Of a stretch of DNA of 39,679 nucleotides, positions 33,759 through 39,679 are shown in pieces. Numbering within the stretch: the stretch's first letter is position 1; every line of letters starts with the position of its first letter. The position numbers and the translations under genes are program-made. Under the pieces are notes generated by a model. That model did not search any database, was not told the origin of the DNA, and worked only from the letters and a program-made list of their open reading frames with translations. Source of the DNA: DATJLQ01 sp035509415 (GTDB lineage Bacteria > Pseudomonadota > Alphaproteobacteria > JACZXZ01); contig DATJLQ010000178.1 of assembly GCA_035509415.1 (NCBI GenBank), positions 1 to 39,679 of the forward strand, read 5' to 3'.

Positions 33759-34403
33759 ATGGCGATCAGGAAGCTGCTGGCGATCTTTCTCTTGACCGGT
33801 GCCGCGCTCGCGACCTCCGTTCCCGACGCCGCGCGCGCGGACCAGCCGACCTCGCCCGCCGCGGCCCAGAAATTCATCGACGACATCGGCACGCACGCGA
33901 TCAAGGTTCTCGGCGACGCCAAGACGCCGCTCGCCCAGCGCCAGGCCGAGGTGCGCGATCTCTTGCATGAAGGGCTCGACCTCGACAAGATCGGCCGCTT
34001 CGCCCTCGGACGCTGGTGGAACACCGCGAGCGAGACGCAGCGCGCGCAATATCTCAAGCTGTTCGACGCCTACGTCGTCAACACCTACTCGCGCCGGCTT
34101 TCCGCCTATTCGGGCGAATCCTTCAAGGTGCTCAACGCCCAGCCGATCGCCGGCACGGACGCGGTGGTCAACACCCAGATCCTGCGCCCGGGCAACGAGC
34201 CCCTCAATACCGCCTGGCGCGTGCGCGACGAGGACGGTCACATGAAGATCATCGACGTGATCGTCGAGGGGGTGAGCATGGTGCTGACCCAGCGCCAGGA
34301 GTTCGCCTCGGTACTGCAGAACAAAGGCTTCGACGCGCTCCTCGCCTCGTTGCGCGCCCAGGACGACGAGGCCAAGGCCGCGGCGGCGCCGGACGCGAAG
34401 TAG
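33759..34403 (+). CDS. mlaC: MlaC/Ttg2D family phospholipid-binding protein
   Basis: A 214-residue periplasmic protein with a signal peptide (1-27, ending DAARA). The MlaC fold signature is seen in AAAQKFIDDIGTHAIKVLGD, LDLDKIGRFALGRWWNTASE, YLKLFDAYVVNTYSRRL and KIIDVIVEGVSMVLTQRQEF. MlaC carries phospholipids between outer- and inner-membrane complexes to keep outer-membrane asymmetry. The usual mlaD, mlaE and mlaF genes are not next to it, so it is a stand-alone copy. ATG 33759 puts the signal peptide at the very start; the frame is open upstream but with arginine-rich non-coding-like residues. A palindromic element lies 110 bases upstream. Confidence 0.93.
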   Translation: MAIRKLLAIFLLTGAALATSVPDAARADQPTSPAAAQKFIDDIGTHAIKVLGDAKTPLAQRQAEVRDLLHEGLDLDKIGRFALGRWWNTASETQRAQYLKLFDAYVVNTYSRRLSAYSGESFKVLNAQPIAGTDAVVNTQILRPGNEPLNTAWRVRDEDGHMKIIDVIVEGVSMVLTQRQEFASVLQNKGFDALLASLRAQDDEAKAAAAPDAK

Positions 34404-34451
34404 CGCGCCTCTCCCCGAGGGCGGCAATCTTCGAATCGCCCCCCAAACGCA

Positions 34452-34844
34452 TCAGCTCTGGATGCGCTCCATATCCTCGTCGGAGAATCCGAAATGATGC
34501 CCGATCTCGTGCACCAGCACGTGGCGCACGATGTCGACTAGATCTTCCCCGCTCTCGCTCCAGTAATCGAGAATCGGCCGGCGATAGAGGAAGACCATGT
34601 CGACGTTGCGCGCCGAATCGGAGACGCTGCGGCGGTTGAGCGAGACGCCGCGATAGAGGCCCAGGAGATCGAACGGGCTCTCGAGCCCCATCGCCTTCTC
34701 GGTCTCCTCGTCCGGGAACTCGTCGACCCGGATCACGACGTCGCGCACGTACCGCGCGAGCGGCTTGGGAATGGTCTTGAGCGCCTCGCGCCCGATCGCC
34801 TCGAGATCGTCGAGGCTGGGCGGATGGGAAAAGCGGGCGCTCAT
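34452..34844 (-). CDS. Small zincin-like metallopeptidase family protein
   Basis: A 130-residue protein of the minimal metallopeptidase family often annotated as DUF1025/acidic neutral metallopeptidase-like. The zinc motif HEIGHHFGFSD (His112, Glu113, His116 and Asp122) is at the C-terminus, as usual. LLGLYRGVSL and VFLYRRPILDYW in the middle are family features. Although the zinc site is complete, proteolytic activity of this family is not well established. ATG 34844 gives the standard length of about 130. It converges on mlaC (48-base gap) and is divergent from phhB. Confidence 0.92.
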   Translation of the reverse strand: MSARFSHPPSLDDLEAIGREALKTIPKPLARYVRDVVIRVDEFPDEETEKAMGLESPFDLLGLYRGVSLNRRSVSDSARNVDMVFLYRRPILDYWSESGEDLVDIVRHVLVHEIGHHFGFSDEDMERIQS

Positions 34845-34943
34845 GGCGCACGGCTCATGGGAGGCCTGGCGCCGAACGCCCTTGATCGCGCGCGGCCCCG
34901 GGCCCAGTCTCGCAATCGGGTCCAGCGACAGAAAGGCAGCGAG

Positions 34944-35231
34944 ATGGCGGAAAAGCTTATAGGCGAGGCACGCCGGATGGCGCTCGCCCGGATTCCAGAA
35001 TGGCGCGAGGTCGAGGGCCGCGATGCGATCCAGCGCCGCTTCGCGTTCAAGGACTTCAACCGGGCGTTCGCGTTCATGACCCGCGCGGCACTCATGGCCG
35101 AGAAGATGGACCATCACCCGGAGTGGTTCAACGTCTATAACCGGGTCGAGGTGACGCTTTCGACCCACGATGCGGGCGGCGTCACGGCGCGCGACGTGAA
35201 GCTCGCCGAATTCATGGATTCGATCGAGTAG
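34944..35231 (+). CDS. phhB: Pterin-4a-carbinolamine dehydratase
   Basis: A 95-residue enzyme that dehydrates 4a-hydroxytetrahydrobiopterin, recycling the pterin cofactor of aromatic amino acid hydroxylases. The catalytic histidines are His57-His58 (KMDHHPEWFNVYNRVEV) and His75 (LSTHDAGG), with the family ending VTARDVKLAEFMDSIE. The ATG at 34944 follows a GGCAGCGAG purine stretch, and length is exactly that of bacterial homologues. No phenylalanine hydroxylase gene is in the window. A moonlighting role as a transcription coactivator is known for some relatives. Confidence 0.95.
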   Translation: MAEKLIGEARRMALARIPEWREVEGRDAIQRRFAFKDFNRAFAFMTRAALMAEKMDHHPEWFNVYNRVEVTLSTHDAGGVTARDVKLAEFMDSIE

Positions 35232-35285
35232 GACCGGCGGCCACGGTCGATGGGCAAGGCCCCGGGCGCGGGAACGCGACACTTG

Positions 35286-35331
35286 CCGCGTCATGGCCGC
35301 GTCATGGCCGGGCTTGGCCCGGCCTTCCACG
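35286..35331. repeat. REP-like palindrome preceded by an 11-base tandem duplication
   Basis: ccgcgtcatgg occurs twice (35286-35296, 35297-35307). It runs into the palindrome GGCCGGGC-TT-GGCCCGGCC (around 35307-35324), continuing as TTCCACG. The core GTCATGGCCGGGCTTGGCCC is of the same type as GTCATGACCGGACTTGGTCC in the element at 33595-33623 (read on its minus strand). Located between phhB and the SDR gene stop. Confidence 0.65.
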
Positions 35332-35428
35332 CCTCAGGGCCATCCACGCGTCAGGACATGACGGCTCGACTCGGAAACGGGCCCGTAGGCCGATCGGCGG
35401 GTCGCCTCGGTTGGCGCCGTCCTCCGCC

Positions 35429-36190
35429 CTACTTCGCCTGCATGCGCATGGCACCGTCGAGGCGGATGCATTCGCCGTTGAGCTGCACGTTGGACGCGAT
35501 GTGCAGCACGAGGCGCGCATATTCGTCGGGCCGGCCGAAGCGGTGCGGGAACGGCACCTGGGACGCGAGGCTGTCCTGCACGTCCTTGGGCATGGTGAGC
35601 AGCATCGGCGTCGCGAGCAGGCCGGGCGCGATGGTCATGACCCGGATGCCGGCGCGCGCGAACTCGCGTGCCGCGGGGAGCGTCAAGGCCGCAACCCCAC
35701 CCTTGGACGCCGCGTAGGCCGCCTGGCCGATCTGGCCCTCGAACGCCGCGACCGAGGCGGTCATGACGATGAGCCCGCGCTCCTCGTCCGCCATGGGCTC
35801 GAGCTTCTGCATCTCGGCCGCCGCGAGGCGCATCATGTTGAAGGTGCCGACCAGGTTGACCGCGATCACGCGCTGGAACGCGTCGAGGGCGAGCGGCCCG
35901 TCGCGCCCGACGATGCGCGCCGCGGGGGCGATGCCGGCGCAGTTGACCAGCACGCGCGCGGCCCCGTGCTTGGCCTTCGCCTCGGCGACCGCGGCGGCGG
36001 CGGCCGCCGCGTCGGACACGTCGCAGGTGAGCGCGAGCCCGCCGAATTCGGCCGCGACCTTCCTTGCGTTCTCGCCGTTGATGTCGACGACCGCGACCTT
36101 GGCACCCGACTTCGCCAAGTGACGCGCGGTCTCGGCCCCGAGGCCCGAGCCGCCGCCGGTTACGATCGCCGCTACCCCACGCAATTCCAT
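35429..36190 (-). CDS. Short-chain dehydrogenase, 3-hydroxyacyl-CoA dehydrogenase type 2-like
   Basis: A 253-residue SDR. The cofactor motif TGGGSGLG (11-18), Asp in VAVVDINGE that selects NAD, NCAGIAPA, and the catalytic Ser and Tyr-x3-Lys (IVMTASVAAFEGQIGQAAYA then ASKGG) are complete. Sequence such as CAGIAPAARIVGRDGPLALD and LLATPMLLTMPKDVQDSLAS is typical of the HSD17B10/type II 3-hydroxyacyl-CoA dehydrogenase group, which oxidises short 3-hydroxyacyl-CoAs. It is divergent from the CoA-transferase genes, consistent with shared use in short-chain acyl-CoA or ketone-body metabolism. ATG 36190 is the only suitable start. Confidence 0.93.
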   Translation of the reverse strand: MELRGVAAIVTGGGSGLGAETARHLAKSGAKVAVVDINGENARKVAAEFGGLALTCDVSDAAAAAAAVAEAKAKHGAARVLVNCAGIAPAARIVGRDGPLALDAFQRVIAVNLVGTFNMMRLAAAEMQKLEPMADEERGLIVMTASVAAFEGQIGQAAYAASKGGVAALTLPAAREFARAGIRVMTIAPGLLATPMLLTMPKDVQDSLASQVPFPHRFGRPDEYARLVLHIASNVQLNGECIRLDGAMRMQAK

Positions 36191-36290
36191 GGATCCCTCG
36201 TTCCGCCGGTTTCCCCTGCCGCGCGCCAACTTGCCCGAAGGCGCCCGATTAGGCAATTCGGGAATGGCGCTCGCGGCGCCGCCTGTTCCC

Positions 36291-36320
36291 TTGTTCGGCG
36301 CCCGGAGGGGCTGCTATTCT
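36291..36320 (+). promoter_or_regulatory. Candidate promoter of scoAB
   Basis: TTGTTC (36291-36296), an 18-base spacer and TATTCT (36315-36320). It lies 103 bases before the scoA start in the 232-base gap between the divergent SDR and scoA genes. Confidence 0.45.
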
Positions 36321-36422
36321 CGGGCGCAAGCGGACAGACGACCCCACGTCCGGTACGCGCTTCGGCAAGCACGGGCACGCCCTTCGGCAAGATCAAGACG
36401 AGACAAGAACGGAAGCAACGCG

Positions 36423-37124
36423 ATGAAAAAAGTCTATCCGGACGCGGCGAGCGCGCTCGAAGGCCTTCTCAAGGACAACATCACCATCCTCGCGGGCGGC
36501 TTCGGCCTGTGCGGCATCGCCGAGAACACGATCGACGCGATCATGGAGAGCGGGATCAAGGGGCTCACGGTGGTGAGCAACAATTGCGGCGTCGACGGCT
36601 GGGGGCTCGGGAAGCTCCTCGCCACGCGCCAGATCAAGAAGATGATCTCGTCCTACGTGGGCGAGAACAAGCTGTTCGCGCAGCAGTTCCTCGCGGGCGA
36701 GCTCGAGCTCGAGTTCAATCCCCAGGGCACGCTGGCCGAGCGCATCCGCGCGGGCGGCGCCGGCATCCCCGCCTTCTTCACCAAGACCGGCGTCGGCACC
36801 GTGGTCGCCGAAGGCAAGGAAGTGCGCGAGTTCGACGGCGAGAAATACGTCATGGAGCGCGGCATCGTGGGCGACATCGCGATCATCCACGCCTGGATCG
36901 GCGATACCGAGGGCAACCTCGTCTATCGCAAGACCGCGCGCAACTTCAATCCGATGATGGCGACCGCGGGCCGCGTCACGGTCGCCGAGGTCGAGAAGCT
37001 GGTGCAGCCGGGCGAGATCGACCCCGATCACGTCCACACGCCGGGCATCTTCGTGCAGCGCATCTTCGAGGGGAAGGAGCTCGAGAAGCGCATCGAGCAA
37101 CGCACCCTTAGGAAACGCGCCTAG
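36423..37124 (+). CDS. scoA: 3-oxoacid CoA-transferase subunit A
   Basis: A 233-residue alpha subunit of a succinyl-CoA:3-ketoacid (acetoacetate) CoA-transferase. Typical segments are ILAGGFGLCGIAENTIDAIM, the oxyanion-loop region TVVSNNCGVDGWGLGKLL, and IPAFFTKTGVGTVVAEGKEV. With ScoB it moves CoA from succinyl-CoA to acetoacetate, feeding ketone bodies or polyhydroxybutyrate breakdown products into the central pathway. ATG 36423 gives MKKVYPDAASAL, the family start. The last four codons and stop (RKRA-stop) are part of a 24-base tandem repeat. ScoB follows after 128 bases. Confidence 0.96.
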   Translation: MKKVYPDAASALEGLLKDNITILAGGFGLCGIAENTIDAIMESGIKGLTVVSNNCGVDGWGLGKLLATRQIKKMISSYVGENKLFAQQFLAGELELEFNPQGTLAERIRAGGAGIPAFFTKTGVGTVVAEGKEVREFDGEKYVMERGIVGDIAIIHAWIGDTEGNLVYRKTARNFNPMMATAGRVTVAEVEKLVQPGEIDPDHVHTPGIFVQRIFEGKELEKRIEQRTLRKRA

Positions 37125-37196
37125 GCGCTCGGCAGGAAACGCGCCTAGGCGCTCGGCAGGAAACGCGCCTAGGCGCTCGGCACGAAACGCGCCTAG
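37110..37196 (+). repeat. 24-base tandem repeat carrying the scoA stop codon, 3.6 copies
   Basis: Units at 37110-37133, 37134-37157 and 37158-37181 are identical (aggaaacgcgcctaggcgct plus cggc); a partial unit follows at 37182-37196. The first unit encodes the scoA C-terminus RKRA and its TAG. Each full unit contains the perfect palindrome GCGCCTAGGCGC centred on the stop codon. Because 24 is a multiple of three, every copy repeats RKRA-stop (KRA-stop in the last) in the scoA frame. Confidence 0.97.
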
Positions 37197-37252
37197 AGCG
37201 CACGACGGGCGCGACGCGCCTTGGTATGAGTTTCGAGGCAGGAGAGACCGAC

Positions 37253-37906
37253 ATGGCTTGGAACCGGGACGAGATGGCGGCGCGCGCGGCGCGCGAGCTC
37301 AAGGACGGCTACTACGTCAACCTCGGCATCGGCATCCCGACGCTGGTCGCGAACTTCATCCCGGCGGGCGTCGAGGTGACGCTCCAGAGCGAGAACGGCA
37401 TGCTCGGCATGGGTCCGTTCCCGTTCGAGGGCGAGGAGGACGCGGACCTGATCAACGCCGGGAAGCAGACCATCACCGAGCTCCCGAACACGAGCTATTT
37501 CTCCTCGGCCGAGAGCTTCGGCATGATCCGCGGCGGCCACATCGACCTCTCGATCCTGGGTGCGATGCAGGTCGCCGAGAACGGCGATCTCGCCAATTGG
37601 ATGATCCCGGGGAAGATGGTCAAGGGCATGGGCGGCGCCATGGACCTGGTGGCGGGGGTCAAGAAGGTCGTGGTGGTGATGGAGCACTCGGCCAAGGACG
37701 GCGAGAAGAAGATCCTGAAGCGCTGCAATCTTCCCCTCACCGGCGCCGCCGTGGTCGACATGGTGATCACCGACCTCTGCGTCTTCTCGATCGACAAGCA
37801 TGGCGGAAGCGGGATGACCCTCGTCGAATTGGCGCCCGGCGTCACGGTCGACGAGATCCGCGGCAAGACCGAGGCCGCGTTCAAGGTCGCGAACAAGCTC
37901 TCTTAA
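37253..37906 (+). CDS. scoB: 3-oxoacid CoA-transferase subunit B
   Basis: A 217-residue beta subunit. The catalytic glutamate that forms the CoA thioester is Glu47 in LQSENGMLGMGPFP. GGHIDLSILGAMQVAENGDL and MGGAMDLVAGVKKVVVVMEH are standard. ATG 37253 has AGGAGAG eight bases upstream; a further in-frame ATG at 37226 lacks such a site. Its stop codon overlaps the stop of the convergent LysR gene through a shared TTAA (37903-37906). Together with scoA it forms a two-gene operon, although a repeat array lies between the two. Confidence 0.96.
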   Translation: MAWNRDEMAARAARELKDGYYVNLGIGIPTLVANFIPAGVEVTLQSENGMLGMGPFPFEGEEDADLINAGKQTITELPNTSYFSSAESFGMIRGGHIDLSILGAMQVAENGDLANWMIPGKMVKGMGGAMDLVAGVKKVVVVMEHSAKDGEKKILKRCNLPLTGAAVVDMVITDLCVFSIDKHGGSGMTLVELAPGVTVDEIRGKTEAAFKVANKLS

Positions 37907-38853
37907 CGCCGCGCCGCACGCGTCTTGCGCCGCGCAGCCGTCTTGCCCGGCGCCGCTGGTGCGCGGTCGCGCTCGATCTCCGACAAGAGCCAATCGCGGA
38001 ACAGCTTGATCTTGCGCCGCGCGAGCGAGCCCGGCGGATAGACCAGGTGGCAGCCGGCCTCGCTCGTGAGCGTGACGTCGAACGGCTTAACCAGCACGCG
38101 CGCGGCGAGGGCCGCGCGGATATAGGCCGTGTTGCCGAGTGCCACACCCTCGCCGTTGATCGCCGCCTGGATCACCATGCTCGAATGGCTGAAGATCGGG
38201 CCGCGGCTGGTGTCGACGCCGGCGACGCCGGCGGCCGCGAACCAGTCGGCCCAGTCGAACGGCACGCCCTCCTCGTGGATCAGGCGGTGATGGCCGAGGT
38301 CTGCGGGCTTCCTGATCGCGTGCTTCCCGGCAATCAGCGCCGGACTGCACACGGGCACGAAAATGTCCGTGAAGAGATGCTCGGCCTCGAGGCCGGGATA
38401 ATCGCCGCGCCCGTAGCGGATCGCGACGTCGACCTCGTCGCGCGCGAAATCGACGTAGCGGTCGTCGGCCTGGAGGCGCACGTCGATCTCGGGGTGGAGT
38501 GAGCGGAAGCGCGCGAGGCGCGGCACCAGCCAGTTGATCGCGAAGGAATAGGTCGTGCTCACGGTCAGGCGGTTGGCGCGCTCGTCGGCGCGCAGGCTCT
38601 CGGTCGCGTGCGCGAGCTGGTCGAGAAGCGCGCGCACCACGGCGGCGTAGTAGCGGCCTTCGTCGGTCAGCAGAAGCGCCCGCGTGCGGCGCCGGAACAG
38701 CGCCACGCCGAGGTGATCCTCGAGCGCCTTCACCTGGCGGCTCACGGCGCCGTGGGTGAGGTTGAGCTCGGCCGCGGCCTTGGTGAAGCTCAAATGGCGC
38801 GCGGCGGACTCGAAATCGGCGAGCGCCTTCAGGGGCGGCAGGCGGCGCGCCAT
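37903..38853 (-). CDS. LysR-family transcriptional regulator, GcvA type
   Basis: A 316-residue regulator. The winged helix-turn-helix at the N-terminus reads LKALADFESAARHLSFTKAA then LTHGAVSRQVKALEDHLGVA, matching GcvA/AmpR-like members. The effector domain includes VSTTYSFAINWLVPRLARF and VDVAIRYGRGDYPGLEAEHL. The C-terminus ends in a basic tail (KTAARRKTRAARR). It is convergent with scoB. A palindromic T-N11-A site 16 bases upstream of its start is a likely self-control operator. Its targets may include the neighbouring DUF1127 gene or scoAB, but this is inferred from position only. Confidence 0.95.
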   Translation of the reverse strand: MARRLPPLKALADFESAARHLSFTKAAAELNLTHGAVSRQVKALEDHLGVALFRRRTRALLLTDEGRYYAAVVRALLDQLAHATESLRADERANRLTVSTTYSFAINWLVPRLARFRSLHPEIDVRLQADDRYVDFARDEVDVAIRYGRGDYPGLEAEHLFTDIFVPVCSPALIAGKHAIRKPADLGHHRLIHEEGVPFDWADWFAAAGVAGVDTSRGPIFSHSSMVIQAAINGEGVALGNTAYIRAALAARVLVKPFDVTLTSEAGCHLVYPPGSLARRKIKLFRDWLLSEIERDRAPAAPGKTAARRKTRAARR

Positions 38854-38868
38854 GACGCGGGCTCCATT

Positions 38869-38885
38869 CGTGAGTTTTCCTCACG
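38869..38885. promoter_or_regulatory. Candidate LysR-type operator (T-N11-A)
   Basis: CGTGAGTTTTCCTCACG is a perfect 6-base inverted repeat around TTTTC, and contains T-N11-A (38871-38883), the classical LysR box. It is 16 bases upstream of the LysR start and in the gap shared with the divergent DUF1127 gene. Confidence 0.5.
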
Positions 38886-39021
38886 CATCATAGGAGAACT
38901 CGTCGTTTGTCGGCAAGCCCGAAGCGCCGTAAATCGGGCGGGCGATACGGGCGCACGATCCGGATAGAACCGCCGGCCCGATCCCGTATCGTGACGAAAT
39001 CGACACGAGAAAGAGGCCGTC

Positions 39022-39276
39022 ATGACCCCCGCCCTGGCACTCCCCCGCGCGCTATTCCTCGAGCCCTTCGACATGCGCCGCGTGAACCCGCTGCGCCGCG
39101 CCCTCGCGCGCGTCGCGCTCGTCCTGGTCCGCGTCCATGACAAGGTCGCGGTTTGGCATGAGCGCCGGGCCGAGCGCCGGGCGCTCATGGGGCTCGACGC
39201 GGCCGCCCTCAAGGATCTGGGGCTCGGCCGCGGCGACGCCTACCGCGAATTCGTGAAACCCTTCTGGCGGCCCTAG
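39022..39276 (+). CDS. DUF1127 domain-containing small basic protein
   Basis: An 84-residue arginine-rich protein. The C-terminal 40 residues (WHERRAERRALMGLDAAALK then DLGLGRGDAYREFVKPFWRP) are the DUF1127 (YjiS-like) domain common in alphaproteobacteria. Some DUF1127 proteins bind RNA or affect sRNA turnover and phosphate or stress responses, but the role here is unknown. ATG 39022 has AGAGG six bases upstream. It is divergent from the LysR gene and shares a 168-base intergenic region with the proposed LysR operator. Confidence 0.9.
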   Translation: MTPALALPRALFLEPFDMRRVNPLRRALARVALVLVRVHDKVAVWHERRAERRALMGLDAAALKDLGLGRGDAYREFVKPFWRP

Positions 39277-39413
39277 CGCGGGCGCCAGGGCGGAAGGGGG
39301 ATCGCGGAAGCGGATCGCAGAGGCGGTCGCGAAATCGGGTTGCCGCCCGGGGCGGCGCGCGCGCATGATGCGCGCGGCCCATCGACGGCGCGGCAACAGC
39401 GGAGCGGCCTGCC

Positions 39414-39679
39414 ATGATCGTGGTGATTTTCGAGGTGATCCCGGCCGACGGGCGCGCCCACGAGTATTTCGACCTCGCCCTCGAGCTCAAGCCGACCCTC
39501 GAGAAGATCGACGGCTTCGTCTCGGTCGAGCGCTTCGAGAGCCTGACCGAGAAGGGCAAGTTCCTCTCGCTCTCGACCTGGCGCGACGAGGAAGCGGTCA
39601 AGGCCTGGCGCGAGCAGGCCGAGCACCGCGTCGCCCAGGCGCGCGGGCAACGCGGCATCTTCTCGTCCTACCGCATCCG
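39414..39679 (+). CDS. Antibiotic biosynthesis monooxygenase-like (ABM domain) protein, 3' end outside the window
   Basis: The first 88 residues of a small dimeric alpha-beta barrel protein. MIVVIFEVIPADGRAHEYFD, then KIDGFVSVERFES and KFLSLSTWRDEEAVKAWREQ, match the ABM/heme-degrading monooxygenase superfamily. Such proteins act on heme, quinones or polyketides, or have no known substrate. The ORF is still open at the window edge, after FSSYRI, which in complete homologues is near the C-terminal third. The start ATG at 39414 is preceded by GGAGCGG. It follows the DUF1127 gene after 137 bases. Confidence 0.85.
   Translation, partial: MIVVIFEVIPADGRAHEYFDLALELKPTLEKIDGFVSVERFESLTEKGKFLSLSTWRDEEAVKAWREQAEHRVAQARGQRGIFSSYRI

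Overview
The window is about 39.7 kb of very GC-rich chromosomal DNA, densely coded. Long spurious reading frames run on every strand because stop codons are rare. Gene content and layout point to an alphaproteobacterium, probably of a Rhodospirillales-like lineage. The main pointers are a tsaD-gpsA operon divergent from heme genes, a HemD/mitofilin-type protein followed by HemY, a DUF1127 protein, and tesA divergent from an ybbA-ybbP ABC pair. No rRNA, CRISPR array, phage or transposase gene was seen. Most of it reads as ordinary core and metabolic chromosome.

Layout. 1-891: 5' two thirds of acetyl-CoA synthetase (minus). 1050-4023: minus-strand operon tsaD-gpsA-EVE-Rieske, with overlapping start and stop codons. 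4147-7861: plus-strand pair made of a HemD-HTH-membrane-mitofilin fusion and HemY, with no hemC between it and tsaD. 7890-9029: secreted endonuclease/phosphatase-family protein. 9203-9277: tRNA-Thr(CGT). 9354-10994: a HigBA toxin-antitoxin pair bracketed by two copies of the 3' end of an LsrF-like aldolase/thiolase gene, one a remnant and one the intact gene. 11100-15953: secreted pentapeptide-repeat protein, a membrane-anchored SGNH protein and two paralogous family 9 glycosyltransferases. 16099-17823: a small unknown protein, a lipoprotein and S-adenosylmethionine decarboxylase. 18042-21284: uracil-DNA glycosylase family protein, sirtuin, low-molecular-weight phosphatase, ThpR and TesA. 21331-28294: YbbA/YbbP, an orphan multi-PAS histidine kinase and a Bax-inhibitor-1 family protein. 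28382-31708: zinc alcohol dehydrogenase and the ergothioneine genes egtD and egtB. 31897-35231: D-erythronate dehydrogenase-like protein, Nudix hydrolase, MlaC, a small metallopeptidase and pterin carbinolamine dehydratase. 35429-39679: short-chain dehydrogenase, CoA-transferase subunits A and B, a LysR regulator, a DUF1127 protein and a truncated monooxygenase-like protein.

Pathway links: egtB and egtD supply the core of ergothioneine synthesis. The SDR and scoAB suit short-chain acyl or ketone-body CoA metabolism and may be controlled by the LysR regulator. The HemD fusion and HemY belong to tetrapyrrole synthesis. TesA with YbbA/YbbP repeats the arrangement known from E. coli.

The most unusual signals are the four-part HemD fusion without hemC, the duplicated aldolase 3' end around higBA, a 90-bp near-palindromic element upstream of mlaC, and a recurring pattern of short tandem duplications exactly at gene starts or stop codons (gpsA, hemY, one glycosyltransferase, scoA). 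I found no clear case of a wholly new multi-gene system.
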